Of a DNA stretch of 38,152 nt, positions 20,943-29,895 are shown piece by piece. This stretch comes from Meiothermus rufus DSM 22234. GTDB taxonomy: Bacteria > Deinococcota > Deinococci > Deinococcales > Thermaceae. A program made the position numbers and the translations under genes. Location: the NCBI RefSeq assembly GCF_000423425.1, contig NZ_KE384017.1:9667-47818 (forward strand), in the 5' to 3' direction. The first letter of the stretch is position 1; every line of letters starts with the position of its first letter. The notes beneath the pieces were generated by a model that was not told the origin of the DNA, made no database searches, and worked only from the letters and a program-made list of their open reading frames with translations.

Positions 20943-22420
20943 CCGAGCAGTTCAACCAGGGTGCGCACTCCAAAGCCGGTGCCCCCGGCTGGCCCTAGGT
21001 CGTGGCTTTTCTCGCTGTAGGCCGGGCCGGCGATGTCCAGGTGTACCAGGGGTTTATCGGTAAACTCCGCCAGGAATAAGGCCGCGGTGATGGCACCTGC
21101 AGACCGGCTGCGTCCGTGGGTATTTTTTAGGTCGGCGGTGTCGGACTTGAGGGCCTCGAGGTACTCCTCTTCTAAAGGCAGCGGCCAGACTTTTTCACCC
21201 GCGCGCTCAGCGGCTTCCTGTACCTCACGGCCCCAGCGCGGCTCGTTGGTGAAGAGCCCGGCTACCTTCTCGCCCAAGGCCACCACACAGGCCCCGGTCA
21301 GGGTGGATAGCTCCACAATGGCATCGGCCCCCTGCCGATCGGCGTAGGTGATGGCATCGGCCAGGGTTAGCCGGCCTTCGGCGTCGGTGTTGAGCACCTC
21401 AATGGTTTTGCCCGAAAGGCTGGTGAGCACATCGGAGACCCGGTAGGCTGCCCCGGAGATCATGTTCTCCGCAGCGGCGATATAGGCCCGCACCTCCACT
21501 GGGGGCTGTAGCCGGGCGATGGCCTGCATGGCCCCTAAGACGGCAGCGGCCCCAGCCATGTCGCCTTTCATGGTAATTTGGCTTTCCGAGGGTTTGAGCG
21601 AGTATCCCCCGGTGTCGAAGGTCAGCCCTTTGCCCACCAAGGCGACGGTGCGCCTCGAGGCCGTCTGGGGTTTGTAGGTTAGCTGGATGAAGCGGGGCGG
21701 GTTGGCCGAACCCTGGGCCACGCCGTAGTAGGCCCCCATACCGGCCTCTTGGATCTGCTGCTCGTCCCAAACCTCCACCTCGAGGCCTAAGGCCTGGGCC
21801 ATTTCGCTGGCGCGGCGGGCCAGTTCTACCGGGGTCAGGACGTTAGGGGGCTCGTTGACCAGGTCGCGGGCGTAGTGGACGGCCTGGGCCACCACCTCGG
21901 CTCGAGCCACCGCTGCCCCTGCAGCGCGGGCCAGCCACAGGCGGAGTTTTTCACTCCGCTTGCCGCTGGGGTTGCTGGTTTTGTACTTAGCCCAGCTATA
22001 CCCGCCCAGCAGCGCCCCCTCGGCCAGCGCGTAGCTGGCCGCTTCCTTGCCGAATTTTTCTGCTAGGAAGGTCTCGCTGGCGGCCTCTTTAAAGCCCAGC
22101 TTAGCAACGGTTTGCACCAGCTTGGCCCCTGCTTTGCGCACGGTTTCTAGGCTGACCCCTCTTTTTTTGCCTAGCCCAAAGAGCAGGGCGAACTCTGGGC
22201 CTTCCTTCTGGCTTCTTTGTGAGGATAGCGGCACCAGCAGACTTTCCCCGAACTCGCCCTTAAAATGCAGGGCCTGCATCATGCCGGAAAGGGCTTTCCG
22301 ATGCTTTTGATCGAGCTTCTGCCCAGCCTCGCTTAACTCACCTCCCCAGACCCCCACCACAACCAGGGGGGCAGGGATTTCCTCTACAAAGCGGCGCGCT
22401 GCTTTTAGTGTGATTTCCAT
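20936..22420 (-). CDS. pepA: Leucyl aminopeptidase (peptidase family M17)
   Basis: 494 residues. The metal-binding and catalytic segments are standard: VGKGLTFDTGGYSLKP, MKGDMAGAAAVLGA, and the family signature NTDAEGRLTLADA. The enzyme is a hexameric cytosolic dinuclear-zinc aminopeptidase that recycles peptides; some relatives also bind DNA, which cannot be judged here. The C-terminal GPAYSEKSHDLGPAGGTGFGVRTL is normal. The start at MEITLKAARRF fits homology and lies 9 nt after a TATAGT -10 box; the open frame 25 codons further upstream is promoter DNA. Confidence 0.95.
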   Translation of the reverse strand: MEITLKAARRFVEEIPAPLVVVGVWGGELSEAGQKLDQKHRKALSGMMQALHFKGEFGESLLVPLSSQRSQKEGPEFALLFGLGKKRGVSLETVRKAGAKLVQTVAKLGFKEAASETFLAEKFGKEAASYALAEGALLGGYSWAKYKTSNPSGKRSEKLRLWLARAAGAAVARAEVVAQAVHYARDLVNEPPNVLTPVELARRASEMAQALGLEVEVWDEQQIQEAGMGAYYGVAQGSANPPRFIQLTYKPQTASRRTVALVGKGLTFDTGGYSLKPSESQITMKGDMAGAAAVLGAMQAIARLQPPVEVRAYIAAAENMISGAAYRVSDVLTSLSGKTIEVLNTDAEGRLTLADAITYADRQGADAIVELSTLTGACVVALGEKVAGLFTNEPRWGREVQEAAERAGEKVWPLPLEEEYLEALKSDTADLKNTHGRSRSAGAITAALFLAEFTDKPLVHLDIAGPAYSEKSHDLGPAGGTGFGVRTLVELLGH

Positions 22421-22429
22421 ACCGTGCGA

Positions 22430-22457
22430 ACTATAACACAAAACGGGCTGTTGCCAA
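22430..22457 (-). promoter_or_regulatory. Promoter of leucyl aminopeptidase gene
   Basis: TTGGCA (22457-22452) and TATAGT (22435-22430) on the minus strand, 16-bp spacer, each one mismatch from consensus. The start codon is only 9 nt from the -10 box, so the mRNA has almost no leader. Confidence 0.65.
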
Positions 22458-22578
22458 TGCTTGGGCTGAGGCTGGCTTTTGTTCGGGGCCAGCAAAATCC
22501 GGATGGGCTGGGCTTGCAGTAGGGCAAAAGCGGCACTGAGGGAAAGACCTCAGGGGTGATGTGGCCCGCCCCATCGGC

Positions 22579-22584
22579 TATGAT
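22579..22584 (+). promoter_or_regulatory. -10 box of the DUF1385 gene
   Basis: TATGAT lies 7 nt before the ATG at 22592, fitting a leaderless start; no clear -35 box. It supports 22592 over the upstream in-frame starts. Confidence 0.45.
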
Positions 22585-22591
22585 AGGGGAG

Positions 22592-23527
22592 ATGAGGCTT
22601 AGCGCTCGGATTTCGCGTTTTTGGCAAAAAGTGGGTTTTTCCTCTAACCAAGCTGCCCTAGGGGGCAGTGCGGCCCTCGAGGGGGTGATGATGAAGGCAC
22701 CGGAGGCCTGGGCCTTGGCGGTGCGGCTGCCCAATGGGCAGATTCACGTGGAGCGCCACGAGGAAGTGGCCCTGACCAAGAAGTATCCCTGGGCCCGGTT
22801 GCCCTTGCTGCGGGGGGTGGTGGCCTTGTGGGATGCCCTGAGCATCTCTTACAGGGCCCTTTCTCGCAGCGCTGAATTAGCCGGGGAGGAAGAGGAAAAG
22901 CTTTCTGGTCTGGCGATGTACGGCACCCTTGCGGTCTCTTTGCTTGTTGGGCTCTTCCTGTTCGTATGGCTGCCGGCCCGGCTGGCGGGTTTGTTGGTAG
23001 ACGAGGAGCGCTTCCGCTTTTTGTTTTACCTGCTGGCGGCCCTGTTCGAGACTGCTATTCTGATTGGCTACCTGGTCTTCATTGGCCGGATGAAGGATAT
23101 GCAGCGCTTTTTCATGTACCACGGCGCCGAGCACAAGGCCATCGCCGCTTACGAGAAGGGCCTCGAGCTCACGGTGGAGAACGTGCGTGCCCAGCCGGCC
23201 TACCATCCCCGCTGTGGTACCAGCTTCATCGCCTTTACCGCGGTGGTGGGGATTTTTATCTACAGCTTCTTTCCCCCGCTAACCCTGGCCTGGTACTGGA
23301 TTTTCCCTCGCTTGCTGCTTATCCCGGTGGTGGCGGCGGTTTCCTTCGAGGTACTGCGCTACTCGGCAGCCCACCACGACCCCATCTCTCGCCTGTTCCG
23401 TTGGATAGGCTTTAAGTTCCAGATGCTCACCGTACGGGAACCTACCGACGAGATGATCGAGGTAGCCATTGCCAGCACCAAGGCGGCTTTGGCCCGGCCC
23501 CTCCAGAGGCCAGAGGTGGTGGCCTAG
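22592..23527 (+). CDS. YqhQ-like membrane protein (DUF1385)
   Basis: 311 residues. The family hallmark LGGSAALEGVMMKAP is near residue 23, and FMYHGAEHKAIAAYEKG and HPRCGTSFI follow in the second half. Membrane helices: about 110-130 (GTLAVSLLVGLFLFVWLPA), 140-165 (FLFYLLAALFETAILIGYLVF) and a pair between FIAFTAVVGIFIYSFF and LLLIPVVAAVSFEVL. DUF1385 proteins are inner-membrane proteins of unknown biochemical role with invariant His/Glu/Cys residues suggestive of a metal site. The stop TAG overlaps the sbcC stop as palindromic CTAG (23524-23527). Confidence 0.9.
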   Translation: MRLSARISRFWQKVGFSSNQAALGGSAALEGVMMKAPEAWALAVRLPNGQIHVERHEEVALTKKYPWARLPLLRGVVALWDALSISYRALSRSAELAGEEEEKLSGLAMYGTLAVSLLVGLFLFVWLPARLAGLLVDEERFRFLFYLLAALFETAILIGYLVFIGRMKDMQRFFMYHGAEHKAIAAYEKGLELTVENVRAQPAYHPRCGTSFIAFTAVVGIFIYSFFPPLTLAWYWIFPRLLLIPVVAAVSFEVLRYSAAHHDPISRLFRWIGFKFQMLTVREPTDEMIEVAIASTKAALARPLQRPEVVA

Positions 23528-26238
23528 TCCTGCCAGCGCACCCGGCTACCGGCGGGGGATTTTTCCACCAAGAGTCGGGCTGGTAACCGCTCGGCTAAAG
23601 CCTCCACGTGGGTGACGATGCCAACCAGGCGGCCCTGTGTAGGCAGGGCTTCCAACACCCCGGCGACCTGTTCTAGGGTTTCCCCGTCGAGGGTGCCGAA
23701 ACCTTCGTCGAGGAACAAAGCCCCGATCCGGCCCCGCGAGAGGTGTTCGGAAAGGGAAAGGGCCAGGGAGAGGCTGGCCATGAAGCTCTCGCCCCCCGAG
23801 AGGGTGCGCACCGGGCGGGAGGCCTGGGTCCAGCGGTCGAGCACCTTGTACTCGCCTTCCTCGAGGTGCAGGCTGTAACGCTGGTGGGAAAGGGCCTGGA
23901 TCAGCGCAGAGGCCCGCTGTAGGAGGCTGGCTTGGTAGCGCTCGAGCAAAAACGCTGGGAAGCGGTCGCTCCGTAGGTCTTGGGCAAGGGTTTGCCACAG
24001 GTCGTGTTCTTTCTCCAAGGCGGCTTTCCTTTTTTCCAGTGCCCGCTGGCGCTCCAATTGCATTTGCAGGCTTTCCAGTCTGGTCTGGGCACGCCCCAGG
24101 CGTTGTTGAACCTCGCTTAGTGCTCTTTGGAGGGTGTGGAGCTGGGCTTTTTTCTCGGCAAGCTGGGCCTCGCTCACCGGCTCTTCCTGGCGGATGTTCT
24201 TGAAGCGCTCTAGCTGGGATTCGATCTCCACCCCTTCTCGCTCGTGCTGCTCCTTTCGCTGGCGCAGGGCCTGCACCTCCGAGGGATGGAGAAGGGCCTG
24301 TTTCAGGGCCTGTGGACTGGCGAACCGGGCCTCTTGCAGTAGGGTTTGTAGGGTGGCTTCTTGTCGGGTGAAAGCCTCTTCCAGAACCCGCACGCGCTCC
24401 TCTTGGCGCAGGGATAGGGCCTGGGCTTCCTTTAGCTGGGCCTCGAGTTCAGCCAGCTGCCGGGCTTGGGCCTCCAGGGTCTGGTGCTGTTGGCGCAGGT
24501 TGGCCGCGTAGGCCGCGACCGGCAAACCCCCCGTGGCCGCGCGGATGGCTTGGGCCAAGGCGGCCAGGCGGCGGTTCTGCTCTTCCCGCAAGGCTTCCAC
24601 CGGGCCTAGCCCCTCTAAGCGGGCCTGGAGGGTGGCAAGCTCAGCGCGGGCCTCGGCCTCTTCTTGTCGGCGCTGGGAAAGCCGCTGATTTAGCCTAGGT
24701 AGGCTCTCTAGAAGCTGTTTGTGGCGCTCCTGTTTGGCCCTGTATTCGGCCCGCAGCTCCTCCAACGCCTGGGTTCGGGCCTTTAGGTCTGCCTCCAGCA
24801 GGGCAAGGTCGGCCAGGGCGCGGGGCGGGGGGAGCTGAACGAGGGGCTGTTCGCACAGCGGGCAGGGCTGGCCCAGGTGCAGATGGCTGCGGAACGCCTG
24901 GAGGCCCTGGCGGGCCCGTTCTTGCTCTAGGGCCGCCTCAGCCTGTTCTTTGGCAGCCTTGGCGGCGATGCCTTCCGCCTTGAGGTGCTCGAGCTCTTTT
25001 TCTAAGGCGCTGGCTTCCTCCTGGGCTTTTTGTAGCTCGGCCTGGGCTTCGTCCAGGGCCTTTTGCGCCCGCCGGTGCCACTCCTGTTGCCGGCTGAGTT
25101 CGGCTATTTGGCGCTCCGCGTTGTGCAGAAGCTCGAGGCGCTCTTCGTCAAAGGGCAAAGGAGAAGGGTGCTCTAGGTTCAGGTGGCCCCCGTAGCGCTT
25201 GAGCCAAGCTTCCTGGCTTTGCAGCAGGGGAAGCTGGTTCAGGCGCTCTTTGAGTTCTTCCAGCCGGCCAGGGTCGAAGCCCCGGCCTAGGGTGTGGTAC
25301 CGGGCCTCTAGCGCCCCCAGCTTTTCCTTTTCCCCCTCGAGCTGAGCATGCGCTTGCTCTAGCTCGCTTTGGCTTTTCTCAAGAGCCTCCCAGTGCGGCC
25401 AGATACGCTCGGCCCGATCATGTCGCTCCAGCCGCGCGGCGACCTCCTGCATGTGGGGCCGTTCTTTTTCCCACTGCTCCCGGCGACGGCGCAGCCTGGC
25501 CAGCTCGAGGTGCTGCTGGTATCTTTCCTCCAGGGCGCGTAGCTCCTTTTCTTCTTGCTGACGGCGGCGCTCCAGTACGCCTGCCTCTTGCGCTAGCTTT
25601 TTTAGCTCCTCTTCCAGCGCGGCCACCCGGTCTTCCCGGGCCTCGGCCAGGGCAGAGAGTTCCCCCTCCAGGCGCTGTATTTCCTCTTTCAGGCTTTTCT
25701 GGTGGGTGGATGCCCGTTCCTGCATGGCCTGCAGGGACTCCAGACCGTAAAGCTTGATCAAGGTCTCGCGCCGCTCCTTAGGCGAACCGCGCAGAAACAG
25801 GTCGAACTGCCCCTGCGGCAGCAGGATAGCCCGGGTAAAGGTCTCGTAGTCCATGCCCAGGATTTCCGCCAGTTTGCCGTCTAGCTCCCGTGCTTTTTCC
25901 GAGGACGGGTGGGTTTTCCACTGGCCCTGTCTGAGGTATTCCAGCCGGTTCTGGTTTTCCCGGCCCACCACCCGTACCACCCGCCAGCTCTCTTCTCCCA
26001 GGGCAAAGGTGAGTTCGACCTTGGCCGACTCGGCGGCAGGGTGCTTGAGTTCCCTAAAGTCCCTCGAGCCCAGGCGGGGGGTGGCTTTGTAGAGGGCAAA
26101 GGTGATGGCGTCGAGCAGGGTGCTCTTGCCAGCTCCGGTCTGGCCGGTGATGGCGAAGAGTTCGATATCGTCGAAGCTAATTTCCTGGGGCTGGATATAG
26201 GCCCCAAAACCTTCGATGCGCAGTTTGAGCGGTCTCAT
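23524..26238 (-). CDS. sbcC: Exonuclease subunit SbcC (Rad50-like SMC ATPase)
   Basis: 904 residues. N-terminal ATPase half with Walker A GQTGAGKST, long antiparallel coiled coil rich in Leu/Glu/Arg/Gln, zinc-hook C459-P-L-C462 near the centre, and the C-terminal half with ABC signature LSGGES, Walker B ALFLDEGFGTLD and the H-loop IVTHVEAL. With SbcD it forms the complex that removes protein-blocked ends and cleaves DNA hairpins at palindromes. The ATG is 5 bp after the sbcD stop, without a good ribosome site, so translation is likely coupled. Confidence 0.95.
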   Translation of the reverse strand: MRPLKLRIEGFGAYIQPQEISFDDIELFAITGQTGAGKSTLLDAITFALYKATPRLGSRDFRELKHPAAESAKVELTFALGEESWRVVRVVGRENQNRLEYLRQGQWKTHPSSEKARELDGKLAEILGMDYETFTRAILLPQGQFDLFLRGSPKERRETLIKLYGLESLQAMQERASTHQKSLKEEIQRLEGELSALAEAREDRVAALEEELKKLAQEAGVLERRRQQEEKELRALEERYQQHLELARLRRRREQWEKERPHMQEVAARLERHDRAERIWPHWEALEKSQSELEQAHAQLEGEKEKLGALEARYHTLGRGFDPGRLEELKERLNQLPLLQSQEAWLKRYGGHLNLEHPSPLPFDEERLELLHNAERQIAELSRQQEWHRRAQKALDEAQAELQKAQEEASALEKELEHLKAEGIAAKAAKEQAEAALEQERARQGLQAFRSHLHLGQPCPLCEQPLVQLPPPRALADLALLEADLKARTQALEELRAEYRAKQERHKQLLESLPRLNQRLSQRRQEEAEARAELATLQARLEGLGPVEALREEQNRRLAALAQAIRAATGGLPVAAYAANLRQQHQTLEAQARQLAELEAQLKEAQALSLRQEERVRVLEEAFTRQEATLQTLLQEARFASPQALKQALLHPSEVQALRQRKEQHEREGVEIESQLERFKNIRQEEPVSEAQLAEKKAQLHTLQRALSEVQQRLGRAQTRLESLQMQLERQRALEKRKAALEKEHDLWQTLAQDLRSDRFPAFLLERYQASLLQRASALIQALSHQRYSLHLEEGEYKVLDRWTQASRPVRTLSGGESFMASLSLALSLSEHLSRGRIGALFLDEGFGTLDGETLEQVAGVLEALPTQGRLVGIVTHVEALAERLPARLLVEKSPAGSRVRWQD

Positions 26239-26243
26239 AGGTT

Positions 26244-27395
26244 CTAGGCTTCAGCGGCGTGGGCTTCGGCGAAGACCTTGCGGAAAGCGTCCAGCAGCTC
26301 AGGGCTGGCGGCCTGTCCGGTGCTCTTTCGGTACTGGGCGTAGGCCTCTATCCAGTCCAGGTTTTCCGGCGGGGCTGGGGGCTGGTTCGAGTTGGGGTCT
26401 GGGGGGCTAGTCTCTACCTCTACCTCGAGCAGGCCAGGCAGCTCCTTGAATAGCCGCTCGCGCAAGCCGGGGCTAGGGGAGCCCTCGAAGATTATCTTGC
26501 TGTAACCAGCGAAGGTGCGCACCTCTTCCAGGCGACGGTCCAGCGAATCGCTATTCAGGCGGAAGGTTTTGAGGGGCCGGCCCCAGCGCTCGTTGACCGG
26601 GTGCACCTGGGGGGGCAGGCCAGGCTCGAGCTCCACAATCAGGGCCCCACGGGGGGTTTCTTCCCCCTCGCCGAAGTCGAGTTGGATGAGCGAGCCCGCG
26701 TACCAGGCTACTGGAGCCTCGGCCACCGGCTGCTGGCGGTGTAGATGGCCCAGAGCCACATAGCTTAGGCGCTGGGGCAGATCGGTGGGTTGCAGCGCAT
26801 AGCTGTTGGTGGTGTGAAAGGTAAACTCCCCTCCTCCCAGCCGACCTCCGGCCACGGTCAAGTGGGCTACCAGCAGGTTCAGGTCGGAGCTTAGGCCCTG
26901 GGCTAGGTTTTGTAGGATTTTCTGCATTCCCAGGCCGTACTGGGCCTTCCACTGGGCTGCATCACCTTCCAAGAGGTGCAGGGCCTTGACCAACCGGCGC
27001 TCGGAAAGGAAGGGCAGCAGGGCTATCCGGGCCTGCTGGAAGGGTACCACCCCCCCCTCCTCGGCGAAGCGCACCTGACCCAAAACCTTGGCCCCGGTCA
27101 GGGAGAGCAGCGGGGCTAAGGCCTCGAGGCGCTCGCGGCTGTCGTGGTTGCCGGCAATGACCATGGCCGGAACCTTTTGCTCGAATAGACCTAGGAAAAA
27201 CTCGTAGGCCAGAGCCTCAGCCTCGGCGGAGACCACGCTGCGGTCGAAGAGGTCTCCGGCTACCAGCACCAAATCGATCCGCTCGGAACGAACCAGCTCC
27301 AAAAGGCGCTTTAGGGCCTGCCCTACCTCGGCGGTGCGCTCCTGCCCCTTGAGTACCTTTCCCAGGTGCCAGTCTGCTGTGTGCAGAATCCGCAT
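26244..27395 (-). CDS. sbcD: Exonuclease subunit SbcD (Mre11-like)
   Basis: 383 residues. The metallophosphatase motifs appear in order: MRILHTADWHLG, AGDLFDRS, GNHDSRERLEAL, then VAHLTVAGG and YVALGHLHRQQ. The C-terminal capping and SbcC-binding part ends PELLDAFRKVFAEAHAAEA. It is the Mn-dependent nuclease partner of SbcC. A TAGAAT box 6 nt before the ATG (27402-27407) implies a leaderless mRNA. It diverges from murJ. Confidence 0.95.
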   Translation of the reverse strand: MRILHTADWHLGKVLKGQERTAEVGQALKRLLELVRSERIDLVLVAGDLFDRSVVSAEAEALAYEFFLGLFEQKVPAMVIAGNHDSRERLEALAPLLSLTGAKVLGQVRFAEEGGVVPFQQARIALLPFLSERRLVKALHLLEGDAAQWKAQYGLGMQKILQNLAQGLSSDLNLLVAHLTVAGGRLGGGEFTFHTTNSYALQPTDLPQRLSYVALGHLHRQQPVAEAPVAWYAGSLIQLDFGEGEETPRGALIVELEPGLPPQVHPVNERWGRPLKTFRLNSDSLDRRLEEVRTFAGYSKIIFEGSPSPGLRERLFKELPGLLEVEVETSPPDPNSNQPPAPPENLDWIEAYAQYRKSTGQAASPELLDAFRKVFAEAHAAEA

Positions 27396-27401
27396 GGGCA
27401 G

Positions 27402-27447
27402 ATTCTACCCCAAGAAGGTTGGCCCGTTGGGCCAGGCCAGGTATAGT
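27402..27447. promoter_or_regulatory. Divergent promoters of sbcDC and murJ
   Basis: Minus strand: TAGAAT (27407-27402) lies 6 nt before the sbcD ATG. Plus strand: TTGGCC (27419-27424) and TATAGT (27442-27447) with a 17-bp spacer, 16 nt before the murJ ATG. The two -10 regions are about 35 bp apart. Confidence 0.55.
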
Positions 27448-27463
27448 CTGGGGGGCGTTTTTT

Positions 27464-28951
27464 ATGTCGCGCATACGGCGAAACACCCTCTTGGTCATGG
27501 CGGGTACCCTTTCCAGCCGCCTGTTGGGACAGGTGCGCCAGACCGTCCTAACCAATCTGCCCCTTCCCGACGTCACCAAGGATGCCTTCTGGATGGCCTA
27601 CCGCATTCCCAATTTGTTGCGCGAGCTTCTGGCCGAGGGAGCCATCCAGAACGCCCTTATACCGGTGTTGACCAACCTCCCCCCGGCAGAGGCGCGGGTG
27701 TTTGCCCGCCGCTTTGGGGCTTTTCTGCTGGGGATTAACCTGCTCATTTTGGGCCTTGGCCTGCTGTTCGCCCCGGCCATCGCCCAGGCCTTGCTCTGGC
27801 TGGCTGAGCTGGCCCGGGGCCAGGCCAGCCCCTTGCGCGATCCGCTGGTCTTCGAGCAGCTGGTTTTGCTGATCCGGCTGGTTATGCCCTTTTTGCTCTC
27901 CATCTCCATGGCGGTGTTGTTTTCTTCCATGCTTCAATCGCGGGAGCGTTTCGGCATAACCAGCTTCAGCCCGGTAGCCTTCAACCTGGCTTCCATTGGC
28001 CTGATGCTGCTTTTCCCCAGCAGCGTGGTGGCCCTGGGGCTTTCGGTAGCTTTGGGGGGGGCGTTGCAGGCTTTGGTCCAGCTTCCGGCATTGCGGGGGT
28101 ATGGCCTCGAGTTCCGCTGGCATCCCGCTTTCCGCCAGGCTCTAGGGCGGATTGGCCCTTTTGCCTTCACCACCTCGGTGCGACAGTTTTTGAACCTGGT
28201 GCTCTTGAGCATCCTGGCGGCCTACCCTTCGGCAGCAGTGACCGGATTCCAGAATGGCGAGCTCATCTTCACCACTGCGTTGGGCTTGCTGGCGGTTTCG
28301 CCAGCCATGGCGGCTTTTCCCCGCCTTTCGGCCCTAGCCCAGGACGACCGAGCCGCCGCCCGGGCGCTGTTGGGGCGTCTTTTGCACCGGTTGGCGCTGC
28401 CGCTGGCCTTTGTGGCTGCCATGATGGTGGCGCTGGCGCCTTGGGTGGTGGGCCTGCTTTATGCCCTTACCACCAACTTCTCCGAGGCCAATCGTGCTTT
28501 TACCACCCAGACCCTGATGGCGCTGGGCCTGGCCCTTCTGCCCTGGGGTCTAAACCAGCTCATGCTGCGCGGGTTCTATGCGGTAGGCCAGGTGGGTTCA
28601 GCGGTTCAGGTGACGGTAGGGGTGGCCCTGCTTAACACCCTGGGCTACTGGCTTTTGCGCGACCAGGGCTTGTTCGCCTTAAACCTGGCCACTGCCGTAG
28701 CGGGCTGGGTGGGCCTAGCCGCCTATGCCAGGCGCTTGCAACGCCTGGCTATGCTCGAGCCCACCCAGCTATGGCCCGTGCTGGTCAAGGTGCTGCTGGC
28801 CGCCTTGCCGGCGGGCTGGGTAGCCCACCAGGTGGCCCAGCACTTTGGCTTTCCCACCTTCTTTCTGCAAAACCTGCTGCCGTTGGCCGCCGGAGGTTTG
28901 GTGGGGCTGGGTGTATTTGTGGGGATCGCCTACCTTTTGAAACTGCGCTAG
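27464..28951 (+). CDS. murJ: Lipid II flippase MurJ (MviN)
   Basis: 495 residues, polytopic with about 13-14 hydrophobic helices. The MurJ start is typical: [22 protein letters not shown], then [29 protein letters not shown], which contains the charged groove residues needed for lipid II transport. It moves lipid-linked peptidoglycan precursor across the inner membrane. The ATG at 27464 is chosen because homology begins there; the open frame 15 codons upstream covers the promoter. The stop shares CTAG (28948-28951) with the convergent tandem-HspR gene. Confidence 0.95.
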   Translation: MSRIRRNTLLVMAGTLSSRLLGQVRQTVLTNLPLPDVTKDAFWMAYRIPNLLRELLAEGAIQNALIPVLTNLPPAEARVFARRFGAFLLGINLLILGLGLLFAPAIAQALLWLAELARGQASPLRDPLVFEQLVLLIRLVMPFLLSISMAVLFSSMLQSRERFGITSFSPVAFNLASIGLMLLFPSSVVALGLSVALGGALQALVQLPALRGYGLEFRWHPAFRQALGRIGPFAFTTSVRQFLNLVLLSILAAYPSAAVTGFQNGELIFTTALGLLAVSPAMAAFPRLSALAQDDRAAARALLGRLLHRLALPLAFVAAMMVALAPWVVGLLYALTTNFSEANRAFTTQTLMALGLALLPWGLNQLMLRGFYAVGQVGSAVQVTVGVALLNTLGYWLLRDQGLFALNLATAVAGWVGLAAYARRLQRLAMLEPTQLWPVLVKVLLAALPAGWVAHQVAQHFGFPTFFLQNLLPLAAGGLVGLGVFVGIAYLLKLR

Positions 28952-29667
28952 CTGGCCGATGGCTTGGGGGCAGATTGTTCTTTGGCTGGTTTCAACTCGC
29001 GCAACAAGGCCAGGCGCAAGCGGGCAATCTCGGCCTCGAGGCGGTTTTGCTGGATGTCCAGCTCGTCGCGCAGCCGGATGATTTCCTCCACCCCGGCCAG
29101 GTTGACCCCCAGCTCCTGGGTCAGGCGGCGGATTTCTCTGAGTTTCTCCACATCCCGCTCGGAGTACAGCCGGGTCTTGCCCGAGGTGCGGCTGGGGGTT
29201 ACCAGACCCTCGCGCTCGTATAGGCGCAGGGTTTGGGGGTGCATGCCCACCAGTTCGGCAGCCACCGAGATGATGTAGACGGGCCGGTCTTTCTCGTCGA
29301 GCTTTGGGCTAGGCCGCTGACCTGGGGCGGGCAGGGCCGGGGGTGTTTTGAGGGCCTCCAGCTTCTCGCCCAACTCGGCCTTCAGCCGCTCCACTTCTTC
29401 GCGGAAGCGCTGCTCGAGGGCCCACAGCTCATCACGCAGCCGCATGATTTCCTCCACCCCGGCCAGGTTGACCCCCAGCTCCTGGGTCAGGCGGCGGATT
29501 TCCCGCAGTTTTTCCACATCCCGCTCGGAGTACAGCCGGGTCTTGCCCCCCGAGCGCTTGGGTCGGATCAGCCCCTTGCGCTCATACAGGCGTAGGGTCT
29601 GGGGGTGCATGTCTACCAGTTCGGCAGCCACCGAGATGATGTAGACGGGACGGTCTTTTTTGTCCAT
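28948..29667 (-). CDS. Tandem double-headed HspR-like MerR regulator
   Basis: 239 residues containing two complete, nearly identical HspR-type MerR domains (residues 2-81 and 124-203, about 71 of 80 identical) joined by a helical linker ([16 protein letters not shown] and a Pro-rich stretch). Each has [33 protein letters not shown] and [15 protein letters not shown]. Differences cluster at residues 31-40 ([11 protein letters not shown] versus [11 protein letters not shown]), in the wing. A second helix and Lys/Ala tail follow domain two. HspR normally is a single-domain repressor of chaperone genes that binds HAIR operators as a dimer; this fusion could act as a built-in dimer. At DNA level 59 bp from 29078 are identical to 29444 onward, suggesting recent duplication or gene conversion. 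Confidence 0.93.
   Translation of the reverse strand: MDKKDRPVYIISVAAELVDMHPQTLRLYERKGLIRPKRSGGKTRLYSERDVEKLREIRRLTQELGVNLAGVEEIMRLRDELWALEQRFREEVERLKAELGEKLEALKTPPALPAPGQRPSPKLDEKDRPVYIISVAAELVGMHPQTLRLYEREGLVTPSRTSGKTRLYSERDVEKLREIRRLTQELGVNLAGVEEIIRLRDELDIQQNRLEAEIARLRLALLRELKPAKEQSAPKPSAS
29059..29664. repeat. Intragenic 240-bp tandem duplication in the HspR-like gene
   Basis: 29059-29298 and 29425-29664 are direct copies offset by 366 bp (122 codons), with identical stretches of 59 bp and 35 bp. They encode the two MerR domains. Confidence 0.9.
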
Positions 29668-29682
29668 AAACGAAGCGGGCTA

Positions 29683-29738
29683 AACGCCCTTGATAAAAAC
29701 ATTATACGAAAACCTCCAAAATAAATGTAAAGGGCGTT
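29683..29738. promoter_or_regulatory. Promoter and 9-bp inverted repeat upstream of the tandem HspR-like gene
   Basis: On the minus strand a perfect TATAAT (29706-29701) follows a TTTACA/TTACAT -35 candidate with a spacer of 18-19 bp. AACGCCCTT at 29683-29691 and its exact complement AAGGGCGTT at 29730-29738 bracket the -10 box, with 38 bp between. This is a candidate autoregulatory operator. The classical HAIR sequence (CTTGAGT-N7-ACTCAAG) is not present. The rest of 29739-29895 contains the palindrome ACCCTAGGGT (29853-29862) and nothing else recognisable. Confidence 0.6.
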
Positions 29739-29895
29739 GTCCGTAGGTTTGTTGGCTGGGTAGCTTCCGAGAAAAGCTCCTCCAAACTTGTACCCTAAAG
29801 CCGACACCAACGTGTGAGGCATGGCCTTTTTAGTGACTTTGCTCGAGCCCTCACCCTAGGGTAGGGGGCATAGGGGTATCTCTGGCGTTGCGACG

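Noticed and set aside
27548-28123. Long open frame (191 codons) on the minus strand
   Set aside because: Fully antisense to murJ, Gln-rich translation typical of a shadow frame in GC-rich DNA.
28960-29667. CRISPR or tandem repeat array
   Set aside because: The repeats are two coding MerR domains, not an array of spacers.
29613-29822. 69-codon open frame upstream of and overlapping the HspR-like gene
   Set aside because: Covers the promoter and inverted repeat, no ribosome site and no recognisable protein character.
29668-29895. tRNA or small RNA gene
   Set aside because: No T-loop GTTCRANNC-like sequence or cloverleaf here or in other gaps; only promoter elements and a short palindrome.
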